The position numbers and the translations under genes were made by a program. Below the pieces are notes generated by a model. It had not been told where the DNA came from. It saw nothing but the letters and a program-made list of their open reading frames with translations, and searched no databases. Source: Arenibacter sp. P308M17 (GTDB lineage: Bacteria; Bacteroidota; Bacteroidia; Flavobacteriales; Flavobacteriaceae). From it: a stretch of 64,000 nucleotides of DNA. The stretch's first letter is position 1. Each line of letters begins with the position of its first letter. The stretch is taken from positions 62,001 through 126,000 of the forward strand of contig NZ_QVON01000001.1 in NCBI RefSeq assembly GCF_003426735.1. Direction: 5' to 3'. This document shows positions 8,734 through 16,751 of the stretch, piece after piece.

Positions 8734-8800
8734 GAAATCGAAGATTCACGAAAACCGTTAAAAAACAATAGAAACCAATTGAGTAAAATGAAAGAATAAT
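8734..8800. repeat. 67-bp perfect inverted repeat, right arm
   Basis: Reverse complement of 839-905 with no mismatch that I can find. It lies about 110 bases beyond the stop codon of the M28 peptidase gene, which runs on the minus strand. Confidence 0.85.
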
Positions 8801-8909
8801 TTGATCATAAGTACCACTCCATTGTTCCCTCTAAAAAAACACAAGAATTGTTCTTGATCCTACTTTTTACTACCAACTTGTAAAGGAGTTTATTCCTATT
8901 CCGTACGGT

Positions 8910-10631
8910 TTATTTTTCCAATTCAGCAATAAACACTTTTGACTGGGACTCGATAATGGCCTGGGCCTCTAATATTGCTTTGTCCAAAATAACCATATTA
9001 TCTGGGGAAGCCAAGTCTTTTGTAGATGAAATGGCCTTTATATACCAATTTTCCCATGCTCTAATTATGGCTGTTTCACTATCCACAGGGTTTCCGGCCT
9101 TAACGGATTTCTCGCTGAGCAAAAATTCCTCCGAAAAACGCTTTGCTGCAGCATCCCGGACTATTTTAACGATATCCATGGCTGTATAGGAATCGGCATT
9201 AACTAAGGTCAGGGCACTTGCCAAGGCTGCAATGCCTACATTTTTAAGGGTTTCTTGGGAAACCTTATCCAATCTATCAAGATCGGTATGATAAAACTGA
9301 TCTGTAAAATGCCAAAGCAATAATGCGGGAATATTGTTGTCCAAGAATGGAGTATGGTCACTGCCGCCTTCATAAGGATTGGTATTTACTTCCCATTGGG
9401 CAACTTTCCCCTGCTTCAAAAAATTATGGATCATAAAGTCATTTAAATAATGGGGCCTCATATCTTCCAAGGTAAGCAATCGGCCACCCCATTCCGTATG
9501 GGTATCCTTTCCCCTAGTCCATATGGCACTTGGATCCGGCATTTTTTCCAATAAAAACGAACCTCCAGTAATAGCCGTGTTTTCCCCCACCATATCCAAA
9601 CTAAGTCCCCACTTTATACCCTTGGCCCTTTTCTCATTTTCTTGGAGGTATCTTTTTGTAGATATAATTTCATCGCCCCAAATAAAGGTAATGCTTCGTT
9701 GGGCATCAATACGTTCGCTCCCTATTAGTTTGGCGGCAAGGGTTGCCATTTCAACTTGGAGGCCTACCCCACTGGCATTATCGTTGGCACCTGGTTCCTG
9801 CAGATGGGCACTGGACACTAGGCGTTCCTCCGGGATTTCGGAGCCTTTTATATCGGCAACCAAGGTTAGTTCCTCGGAAGGATATATTTTACTGGAAATA
9901 ATTACCTTGGCATATACTTTTCCTTTTTCCAATGCAGTCTTTAATTTTTCTTTAGCCTGATAGGAAAGGGCAATTCCCCAAGTGTTTTTGGGATCATAGG
10001 TCAAGCTTCGAAATTGGATGGAATTTACATTTTTTTCGGGGTTTATATAGTCTGGATTATCATAGGTAACGATACCCAAGGCACCTTTTTTTAGAACACC
10101 TTCCACATAAATTTCAGGGCCATTTTTTTCTGTAAAAATAATCTTCCCCTTTACGGCAATTTTTTGAAGATCATCCAGATCCTTAATATAAATAACTTCT
10201 GAGGTAGTTCCATTGCTCGGGGTCGAAATTGAATTTAAATAAACCATATTCCTATTGGAGGTGTAGGATAGCAATGGGGTATTTTCCCCAACCAGGGTAA
10301 TTTTTGCACCTAAAATTTCCCATGTAGGATGTTCCAAAGGCCTTTTTTCTATTCTATAGGTAAACCGGTTCCTTGGGGTTGCCTTTTCTTCCAAAACATA
10401 GCCCGCAGCTTCCAAGGATGTGGCCACCTTGCGGATGCTCTTATTATAGCCATCATTGCCTACCACCCGCCAAAATTGTTCTATGTATGCCGTGGTTTCA
10501 TAGGCCTGTTCCCCACTAAGGTTGTTTCTAAGAATATTTAAATAATCGTCCGTGGTAACTGCGGAATTCTTTGTTTGTGCCCAGCTGAGGCTAACTAGGC
10601 CAAAAAATAAAAAGACAGGAAATTTAATCAT
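8910..10631 (-). CDS. Secreted M28-family zinc peptidase with PA domain
   Basis: A 573-residue protein. Residues 1-18 are a signal peptide ending SWAQ. About residues 120-240 resemble a protease-associated insert. The M28 catalytic domain follows, with the metal ligands visible: H276 and D284 in SAHLQEPGANDNASG, catalytic E321 in WGDE, D346 in SLDMVGEN, and the final His in FYHTDLDRLD after GGSDHTPFL. Such enzymes are co-catalytic di-zinc aminopeptidases or carboxypeptidases that finish peptide breakdown outside the cytoplasm. The about 90-residue C-terminal tail is helical and unassigned. The gene stands alone, with long gaps on both sides. Confidence 0.85.
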   Translation of the reverse strand: MIKFPVFLFFGLVSLSWAQTKNSAVTTDDYLNILRNNLSGEQAYETTAYIEQFWRVVGNDGYNKSIRKVATSLEAAGYVLEEKATPRNRFTYRIEKRPLEHPTWEILGAKITLVGENTPLLSYTSNRNMVYLNSISTPSNGTTSEVIYIKDLDDLQKIAVKGKIIFTEKNGPEIYVEGVLKKGALGIVTYDNPDYINPEKNVNSIQFRSLTYDPKNTWGIALSYQAKEKLKTALEKGKVYAKVIISSKIYPSEELTLVADIKGSEIPEERLVSSAHLQEPGANDNASGVGLQVEMATLAAKLIGSERIDAQRSITFIWGDEIISTKRYLQENEKRAKGIKWGLSLDMVGENTAITGGSFLLEKMPDPSAIWTRGKDTHTEWGGRLLTLEDMRPHYLNDFMIHNFLKQGKVAQWEVNTNPYEGGSDHTPFLDNNIPALLLWHFTDQFYHTDLDRLDKVSQETLKNVGIAALASALTLVNADSYTAMDIVKIVRDAAAKRFSEEFLLSEKSVKAGNPVDSETAIIRAWENWYIKAISSTKDLASPDNMVILDKAILEAQAIIESQSKVFIAELEK

Positions 10632-10999
10632 AACAATGGACAGATTTTAAAGACCATATAAATAAAGGGATGTGTCTCTTATTCCCTATGTAAAGGAAGG
10701 GCGAAGATATAATAATTTGGAGTTATTGTCCGTGGAAAGAGCGGTTTTTAAATTTCATTTAACGGTTAGTGGGTAAAGCGTTTCCTAATGAATTGATTTG
10801 ACCTTTTTGGATTGTAGCGAACCCGCCCGATCCGGTACGGGCAGGAATTAGCGATTTTGTGAGCAGTTGAAGGCTTTTTTAAGTTGCATAGCAGGGCTAC
10901 GGAAGGAAAACCTGCCTACCGGCAGGCAGGAAAGTCAAAAAATGGGTGCAAAAGGGCAATTTTTTAGCCAATTGAAAAAGTTTAAACCACTTCAATCAT
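10632..10999. other. Gene-free divergent region with a GC-rich palindrome
   Basis: Spacer between the divergent peptidase genes. It holds a CCCGCCC/GGGCAGG segment at about 10827-10851 and the palindromic module at 10911-10930. The upstream signals of both genes must lie here. Confidence 0.45.
10911..10930. repeat. GC-rich palindromic intergenic module
   Basis: CCTGCCTACCGGCAGGCAGG, a near-perfect palindrome in AT-rich surroundings. Related CCTGCC..GGCAGG modules occur near 8674, 12427, 14770 and 33908. Confidence 0.6.
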
Positions 11000-11007
11000 T
11001 AAATTTG
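11000..11007 (+). promoter_or_regulatory. Likely -7 box upstream of pepP
   Basis: TAAATTTG fits TAnnTTTG and lies 18 bases before the start codon at 11025. No TTTG at the proper -33 distance was seen, so support is partial. Confidence 0.35.
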
Positions 11008-11024
11008 ATGTCAAAAGCAAAAAA

Positions 11025-12323
11025 ATGAAATATCAGCAAATAGATCACAGCTTGTTTATAAAGAACCGTAAGAAGTTTATGGCCAGAATGAAGCCAAAAA
11101 GTATTGCCGTATTTAATTCCAATGATGTTTACCCCATTGGAGCCGACAGCACCATGCCTTTTGAACAGAATAGGGATCTGTTTTATTTAAGCGGAGCCGA
11201 CCAAGAGGAAACCATTTTGCTGTTGTTCCCGGATGCTATCGAGAAAAAGCACAGGGAGGTCTTGTTCGTAAGGGAGACCAATGCGCATATTGCGGTTTGG
11301 GAAGGCGAAAAGTTGACCAAAGAAAAAGCCACTGAGGTATCCGGTATTGAAACCATTTATTGGTTGACCGATTTTGATAAGATCTTTTTTGACCTAATGA
11401 CGGAAGTGGAAACGGTTTATTTTAATACCAACGAGCATTACCGTCAGGCGGTGGAGACCCAAACCAGGGAAGATCGGTTTATATTAAAATGCAAACAGGA
11501 TTATCCTGCGCACCAATGGGCCAAAAGCAGCCCAATTTTACAAGAAATAAGGGGAGTGAAGGAACCAGAGGAAATTGCTATTATGCAAACGGCATGCAAT
11601 ATTACCGAGAAAGGATTTAGGCGCCTATTGGGTTTTGTACAGCCCGGGGTTATGGAATATGAGATTGAAGCCGAGCTATTGCACGAATTTATTCGCAATA
11701 GGTCCAAAGGCTTTGCCTATACGCCAATTATTGCTTCGGGCAATAATGCCAATGTATTGCATTATATAGAAAATAATCGTGAGTGCAGGGATGGGGATAT
11801 GTTATTGATGGATGTAGCGGCCGAGTACGCCAACTATTCCAGCGACCTTACCCGCACCATTCCTGTAAACGGCAGGTTTACCCCAAGACAGAAAACGGTT
11901 TATGAGGCAGTGCTGCGGGTGAAAAATGATGCCACTGCCATGTTGGTGCCGGGAACCATGTGGGCCGACTATCATAAGGAAGTAGGGAAACTTATGACCT
12001 CAGAGCTGTTGGGACTGGGTCTCCTGGATAAGGCCGATGTACAAAATGAGGATAAGGACTGGCCTGCCTACAAAAAATACTTTATGCACGGTACCAGCCA
12101 TCACATTGGGCTTAACACCCATGATTACGGGGTACTTAAAACGCCTATGGTGGCCAATATGGTCTATACCGTAGAGCCCGGAATTTATATTCCGGAGGAA
12201 AAAATGGGGATTCGTTTGGAAGACGACGTAGTTATCCAAGAAAATGGGGCTCCCTTTAACCTCATGGCCAATATTCCTATTGAGGTGGAGGAGATTGAAG
12301 AGTTGATGAATGCCGGGAAGTAG
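11025..12323 (+). CDS. pepP: Aminopeptidase P (Xaa-Pro aminopeptidase, M24B)
   Basis: A 432-residue pita-bread metallopeptidase. The N-terminal half (about residues 1-175) is the creatinase-like N domain. The C-terminal domain carries the dimetal ligands: Asp in LLMDVAAEY and SSDLTRT, His in HGTSHHIGLNTHD, Glu in TVEPGIYI and Glu in IRLEDDVVI. It removes an N-terminal residue that precedes proline and acts in cytoplasmic peptide turnover. No signal peptide is visible. It starts at an ATG after an A-rich leader and stands alone. Confidence 0.92.
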   Translation: MKYQQIDHSLFIKNRKKFMARMKPKSIAVFNSNDVYPIGADSTMPFEQNRDLFYLSGADQEETILLLFPDAIEKKHREVLFVRETNAHIAVWEGEKLTKEKATEVSGIETIYWLTDFDKIFFDLMTEVETVYFNTNEHYRQAVETQTREDRFILKCKQDYPAHQWAKSSPILQEIRGVKEPEEIAIMQTACNITEKGFRRLLGFVQPGVMEYEIEAELLHEFIRNRSKGFAYTPIIASGNNANVLHYIENNRECRDGDMLLMDVAAEYANYSSDLTRTIPVNGRFTPRQKTVYEAVLRVKNDATAMLVPGTMWADYHKEVGKLMTSELLGLGLLDKADVQNEDKDWPAYKKYFMHGTSHHIGLNTHDYGVLKTPMVANMVYTVEPGIYIPEEKMGIRLEDDVVIQENGAPFNLMANIPIEVEEIEELMNAGK

Positions 12324-12939
12324 GTTTTGTAAATATTAAGTTTGTAAATGATTAATTGATGATTTTGTTTTGAGCCTTCAATACCTCTCCTTGGGACAGT
12401 CCGCCCGGTTTGTTCGGACGGTCCTGCCTTTGCCGGTAGACAGGGTCGGAACTGCCTTTTCGGGCAGTTTCGGGTGAGGTGAAATAGAGGGCTTAATTAT
12501 TGAAAATGATATTAAAAGAATCATCCGCATTGTGTCGACTGCCTTAGTTAGACGAAAAAGAACTTTTAATTCTGGATATCCCGTTAAAAAATTCATTTTT
12601 AGAGGCAAACTATCCAACGTCCCAGAAAATCCGTGATACTAAAAGCAAGGGTCCTATAGCCGCGCCCCTTGGCGAACAGCTCAATTATTGCCGAAAACCA
12701 TATACGGACCAATCGGTTTAAATGGGGATATAAACGCCCAATAGGTGCAATTCGTCGAAAAAATCAAATTTTTCTAAAAAAGAACGAAAAAAATACATTG
12801 GATACCCAATAAAAAGAAGGGGGTCGGCGTTAATTATCTGAAAGTCATTTAATAAGTACTTTCAACTGTTAACCTAAATTTTAATTTTTGCATTTTACGG
12901 TCCCCTAAGCCTTACCAATGCCACCTAAAAACCTGCATT
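12324..12939. other. Gene-free, repeat-bearing stretch
   Basis: It contains a mosaic of hairpin modules at 12373-12485 (see the repeat entry) and then AT-rich sequence up to the next gene. The open frame at 12378-12617 on the minus strand lies over the repeat modules and is not protein-like. Confidence 0.45.
12373..12485. repeat. Composite intergenic repeat, copy A
   Basis: Modules in order: ACCTCTCCTTGGG, GTCCG..CGGAC, CCTGCC..GACAGGG, AACTGCC..GGGCAGTT, GGGTGAGGT. The same module types occur at about 14760-14874, partly in a different order, so this is a composite dispersed element. Confidence 0.55.
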
Positions 12940-13191
12940 ATGAAGAAAGTTATGACAGACTATGGAACAAAGCTCAGCGCTATTTGCTGCAGCATTTTTG
13001 GACACCACTACATTGTATCCAAGAAGGTTACCTTACACATCAAGGAATACAAATGTGTTCATTGTAATAAAGAGGTGACTACGGATGTAAGTGGAAATCT
13101 ATCCATCTTGACCCCGGAATTGCAGGATATCAACAATACTTTACAAGATATTTATCAGAAAAGACATAGGGCCTCCCAACAGGTAGCCTAA
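12940..13191 (+). CDS. Small conserved-looking protein with a CxxC zinc-ribbon-like motif
   Basis: An 83-residue protein. After a short basic N-terminus comes a Cys/His-rich part (ICCSIFGHHYIVSKKV), then EYKCVHCNKEVTTD with a CxxC pair near residues 40-43, and a helical C-terminus rich in Gln and Asn ending in KRHRASQQVA. C17/C18 or H22/H23 together with the CxxC could bind one zinc. I know similar small proteins in flavobacteria but no assigned function. It starts at an ATG and is followed by a weak terminator. Confidence 0.65.
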   Translation: MKKVMTDYGTKLSAICCSIFGHHYIVSKKVTLHIKEYKCVHCNKEVTTDVSGNLSILTPELQDINNTLQDIYQKRHRASQQVA

Positions 13192-13210
13192 ACCATGCTT
13201 GGCTACTGAA

Positions 13211-13241
13211 TTCCGACCTTAAGCGGTATCGGAGTTTTTTA
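13211..13241 (+). terminator. Weak terminator after the small CxxC protein
   Basis: TTCCGACC and GGTATCGGA can form an imperfect stem just before a run of six T, about 20 bases after the stop codon. Confidence 0.45.
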
Positions 13242-13372
13242 AAGTTATTCCCGTAAATTAGAAGTACGCCCATGTTCTTGGTTGTTTTGCGCCCCACGAC
13301 AGTTAAGAAAGGAACGTCCTTGGTTTTCGGGAATTCTTTTTTCCTTAATAAATACTAATAGCCCCCTTTCTT

Positions 13373-14416
13373 TTATGAAAAGGAATTCCATCCTTGGGCG
13401 GTAATAGGAATTTTGGTGCTGCTCCTGGAAATTAAATGAACCCCTTCGTTCTTATCCGTCATATGGCCCACTACGGTAAAATGTGGATTGCCCTTTATTT
13501 TGGGAAAGTCCTTTTGGTCTATGGTAAACAATAGTTCATAATCCTCCCCTCCACTTAAGGCTACCAATGTACTGTCCATTTTAAATTCTTCACAGGCAGA
13601 AATCACTGTGGGATCCAACGGAATTTTATCCTCGAACAAATTACAGCCAACCTCACTTTTATCGCAAATATGTAAAATTTCGGAGGAAAGTCCGTCACTG
13701 ATATCGATCATGGAAGTAGGGAGAATCCCCAACTTCTCCAACAGCCCTTTTACATCCTTTCTAGCTTCTGGCTTTAATTGACGCTCCACAATATAGGTAT
13801 AAGGCGATAGGTCTGGCTGGTTGTTCGGATTTACCTTGAAAACTTCCTTTTCCCTTTCCAAAACCTGTAGACCACAGTAGGCACCACCCAAATCCCCGGA
13901 AACCACTAATAGATCATTGGGTTTGGCCCCACTTCGGTACACTATATCTTCTTTTTTGGCTTCCCCTATGGCGGTAACACTGACCAACATTCCTTTGGTA
14001 GAGGAAGTAGTATCCCCTCCCACTAGGTCTACCTTGTAGATATCACAGGCCAGGGCAACCCCGCTATAAAATTCTTCCAAGGCTTCCAAAGGAAATCTAT
14101 TGGAAACGGCGATGGAAACCGTTATTTGTGTGGCTGTGGCGTTCATGGCATAGATATCCGATAAATTTACCATGACCGACTTATACCCCAAGTGTTTTAG
14201 GGGCATATAGCTGAGGTCGAAATGCACTCCCTCTATCAAAAGATCCGTAGATATTACGGCCTGCTTGTCCTTAAAATCCAATACGGCGGCATCATCGCCT
14301 ATACCTTTTATGGAGGAGGAATGCTGTAAGGTGAAATTCTTGGTAAGATGTTTGATCAATTCAAACTCTCCCAGTTGATCCAAACCGGTCCTTTCTTGAT
14401 TCTTGTCTTCTATCAT
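13373..14416 (-). CDS. thiL: Thiamine-monophosphate kinase
   Basis: A 347-residue ThiL from the chosen start MIEDKNQERTGLDQLGEF. An upstream in-frame ATG at 14485 would add 23 residues that do not look like the family. Motifs: LGEFELIKHLTK, GIGDDAAVLDF (nucleotide/Mg site), STDLLIEGVHFDLSY, LVGGDTTSS, MIDISDGLSSEI and ALSGGEDYELLFTI. It phosphorylates thiamine monophosphate to thiamine diphosphate in the cytoplasm. No thiamine riboswitch or other thi genes are nearby, so it stands alone. Confidence 0.93.
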   Translation of the reverse strand: MIEDKNQERTGLDQLGEFELIKHLTKNFTLQHSSSIKGIGDDAAVLDFKDKQAVISTDLLIEGVHFDLSYMPLKHLGYKSVMVNLSDIYAMNATATQITVSIAVSNRFPLEALEEFYSGVALACDIYKVDLVGGDTTSSTKGMLVSVTAIGEAKKEDIVYRSGAKPNDLLVVSGDLGGAYCGLQVLEREKEVFKVNPNNQPDLSPYTYIVERQLKPEARKDVKGLLEKLGILPTSMIDISDGLSSEILHICDKSEVGCNLFEDKIPLDPTVISACEEFKMDSTLVALSGGEDYELLFTIDQKDFPKIKGNPHFTVVGHMTDKNEGVHLISRSSTKIPITAQGWNSFS

Positions 14417-14579
14417 ACTGCAAAAATAAGCAGTAAATCCATTATATCCCTTTTTTGTAATAACTAAACTAATACGCAATGACATTACATAGCTGCTTGG
14501 GCGGCATGGACATACCTGCCTAAAGGTTGGAAGACAGGGGTTTTGGAACGGAATTCCTTGGCAAGTACTAACAGATGAG

Positions 14580-14638
14580 TGGGCAGTAGCAGTTTATAGT
14601 TGTCAAAAAAAATTTCCTTGCCCACTGTCAACAGTGGA
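14580..14638. repeat. Dispersed GGCAGT/TTGGCAA element, copy 3
   Basis: TGGGCAGTAGCAGTTTATAG followed by TTGTCAAA closely follows the left half of copy 1, and TTGCCCACTGTCAAC resembles its right half. Confidence 0.5.
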
Positions 14639-14759
14639 TACCCAAAGTGTACAAAACCTAAATTAACTGCAATGAATTACAGGCCGGCAAATACAGGGTA
14701 TAACCTTAGAACTAGATAATAAAGGCTTGGAATTGGTCGATCCAATGATTTTTCGACCC

Positions 14760-14874
14760 TTCCGGTCGGACCTGCCTGTTCGTCAGACAGGGTTTCTAAT
14801 TTTACCTCTCCTTTGGTGAGGTCAGAACTGCGTTTTTTAGCAGTCCCGATAGCTATCGGGATGGGTGAGGTAAA
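14760..14874. repeat. Composite intergenic repeat, copy B
   Basis: Contains CCTGCC..CAGACAGGG, TACCTCTCCTTTGGTGAGGT, AACTGC..GCAGT, the palindrome TCCCGATAGCTATCGGGA and GGGTGAGGT. These are the same module types as at 12373-12485. Confidence 0.55.
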
Positions 14875-14882
14875 ATAAAAAA

Positions 14883-14925
14883 ACCGGACCAAAGTAAGTA
14901 TTCTATACAATACTTAATTGGTCCG
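14883..14925 (-). terminator. Terminator of the first Gfo/Idh/MocA gene
   Basis: A long hairpin with arms CCGGACCAAAGTAAGTATT and AATACTTAATTGGTCCGG (one mismatch), followed on the minus strand by a run of seven T. It lies 30 bases after the stop codon at 14955. Confidence 0.8.
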
Positions 14926-14954
14926 GCTTATTTACTTCAAGTTGTAAAGATGAT

Positions 14955-16412
14955 CTATCCCAAAGAATATCCTGCCCTATAGTTACGTTTTACGTATTTG
15001 TTGGCAGGTTCAAAGTTGGTGACCTTCATGTTTTCTGCATCCCATAGCAATCGTTTTCTGCCATGATACTGCGATCCACCGCTCCAAAAACCTTTGTTTT
15101 CTGCATTGGGGTCAACTTCAAAATAAGCTTTAAGTGCCAAGTTACCTATAAGGATACTTTCGGTAAACGGACCGGCATAATCGAATGAAGAACTGGTTTC
15201 GGCATTACCATAACCGGCTATACAGGCGTTTACCCATTGTAGGTAGTGACCTTCCGGAACTCTGGCAATGGTTTCCGCAACTTCAAATTGTTCATTCAAC
15301 GACAGCGGAAGCAATCTTGGATTGGCGCCATAACAGTCGGCCAATAATTTACCTTTTGTACCAATAAATAGTACACCACCGTCCCAGTTGCCCAAAGCTT
15401 CATCGTCTCCCATTTCATCCGGTCTTTCAGGCAGGAGTCCACCATCCATCCAAGTTACTTTTATATTCCCTTTGCCATCGGTTCTTGGATAGCTGAGGTG
15501 TATTTTACTGGAATTGGGGAAACTCTTCGGATAATCAGCTGTTTCAAATTTGCCCTTAAAGGAATCCGAAACACTGCATTCCACTTGGTTAGGATATAGA
15601 ATGGGTAGAATTCTGTATACTGGATCCATAATATGGCAGGCCATATCACCTAATGCACCTGTACCAAAATCGGACCAGCCTCTCCAATCAAATGGAAGAT
15701 AAGCATCGTTATAATCGCGCATTTCGGCGGTGCCCAACCACAGGTCCCAATTTAACTCCTTTGGTATTTTGTCTTTTTTGGTGGGCGTTTGTAAGGCTTG
15801 TGGCCAAATGGCCCTATTGGTCCAACATTTTACAGTATGTACATCGCCTATGATACCCGTGTCATAAAGTTCTTTCATTTTTCTTACTCCATCACCAGAG
15901 CCCCCTTGGTTTCCCATTTGGGTCACCACCTTGAATTTTTTTGCTGCTTCCGTAAGCATTCTGGCTTCCCAGATATCATGGGTAAGTGGCTTTTGCACAT
16001 AGACATGCTTGCCCATAGACATTGCCATATAGGCTGCAACGGCGTGATTGTGATCTGGAGTCGATACCGAAACGGCATCGATATTGTCCTTTTCAGTTTC
16101 CAACATTTTCCTAAAATCGGCATAGTATTTTGCCTTTGGGAACGATTTTCTGGACTCAACGGACTGTCTGTCATCTACATCGCAAAGCCCTACAATATTA
16201 ACATTGGGACTTTCTGCGAAGGAAGCAATATCACTCCTGCCTTTACCACCGGCACCAATACCGGCAATATTTAGTTTGTCACTTGGGGCAACATAACCTG
16301 GACCTCCCAATACGTGTCTTGGAACGATCATAAATCCGGCAGTTGCCAAGCCGGTACCTTTAATAAAATCTCTTCGCGAATTGGTATTAAACGCAGTTTT
16401 TTTTTTGGACAT
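14955..16412 (-). CDS. Tat-exported Gfo/Idh/MocA family oxidoreductase
   Basis: A 485-residue NAD(P)-dependent type oxidoreductase. Residues 12-36 are a twin-arginine signal (SRRDFIKGTGLATAGFMIV), so the folded, cofactor-loaded enzyme is exported. The Rossmann motif GIGAGGKG starts at residue 51. VSTPDHNHAVAA is followed by QKPLTHD with the conserved lysine K141 (EKP in most relatives). Family members of this exported type oxidise sugars, for example at C3, or cleave glycosides by an oxidation route; substrate here is unknown. A close paralogue is at 49517-50983. The cytochrome c/beta-propeller gene is divergent 339 bases away and could be an electron-transfer partner, which is inference. Confidence 0.85.
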   Translation of the reverse strand: MSKKKTAFNTNSRRDFIKGTGLATAGFMIVPRHVLGGPGYVAPSDKLNIAGIGAGGKGRSDIASFAESPNVNIVGLCDVDDRQSVESRKSFPKAKYYADFRKMLETEKDNIDAVSVSTPDHNHAVAAYMAMSMGKHVYVQKPLTHDIWEARMLTEAAKKFKVVTQMGNQGGSGDGVRKMKELYDTGIIGDVHTVKCWTNRAIWPQALQTPTKKDKIPKELNWDLWLGTAEMRDYNDAYLPFDWRGWSDFGTGALGDMACHIMDPVYRILPILYPNQVECSVSDSFKGKFETADYPKSFPNSSKIHLSYPRTDGKGNIKVTWMDGGLLPERPDEMGDDEALGNWDGGVLFIGTKGKLLADCYGANPRLLPLSLNEQFEVAETIARVPEGHYLQWVNACIAGYGNAETSSSFDYAGPFTESILIGNLALKAYFEVDPNAENKGFWSGGSQYHGRKRLLWDAENMKVTNFEPANKYVKRNYRAGYSLG

Positions 16413-16751
16413 AATTTTTGAAAGTTTTTCTATTTTTTTAAAATGGATTTGAATTTAAATTAATTTTTTGTATTCCGCATAATGATGTTTTAATAAATTT
16501 CTATATTTTTTGTTAATTTATCAGTTGTGCTCTCAAAACTATTTCAAGTTAGAAGGGTTTTTATAGTGTTTAGGCTTGACTAGGCACTAATATAAATAGA
16601 GGCGTAACTTAATGATATATGGATCGGGAATACCTGGGGGGGTGCATAAATTTATTTATATTTTTTATCGTTTAAGCAGGTATCGTTTTATTTACAAACT
16701 TATTATATCTTGTAATCTTAATTTTTATTTAAAAAGTTTTATAGCAAAGAA
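16413..16751. other. Shared divergent regulatory region
   Basis: A 339-base AT-rich gap between the divergent Gfo/Idh/MocA gene and the cytochrome/propeller gene. Promoters for both must lie here, but no full TTTG..TAnnTTTG pair was clear. Confidence 0.4.

Larger units (their letters stand above)
14417..14882. other. Gene-free stretch with two dispersed repeats
   Basis: It contains copy 3 of the GGCAGT/TTGGCAA element (14580-14638), composite repeat copy B (about 14760-14874) and the perfect palindrome TCCCGATAGCTATCGGGA at 14844-14861. The open frame at 14677-14910 on the minus strand is made of these repeats and is not accepted as a gene. Confidence 0.5.

Noticed and set aside
8423-8749. 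108-residue minus-strand open frame overlapping a 71-residue plus-strand frame
   Set aside because: Both run over repeat modules and the inverted-repeat arm, and neither shows domain, signal or membrane pattern.
839-8800. Composite transposon bounded by the 67-bp inverted repeat
   Set aside because: No transposase or integrase lies between the arms, no target-site duplication is evident, and the enclosed genes are mostly core metabolism.
12378-12617. 79-residue minus-strand open frame after pepP
   Set aside because: It lies over composite repeat copy A and has no protein-like pattern.
13373-14485. Longer thiL with the upstream ATG at 14485
   Set aside because: The extra 23 residues are unlike the family, which begins at the EDKNQ segment.
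14677-14910. 77-residue minus-strand open frame
   Set aside because: It is made of composite repeat copy B and part of a terminator hairpin.
14417-14954. Thiamine riboswitch near thiL
   Set aside because: thiL is transcribed leftward from 14416 and the sequence upstream consists of dispersed repeats; no conserved riboswitch core was seen.
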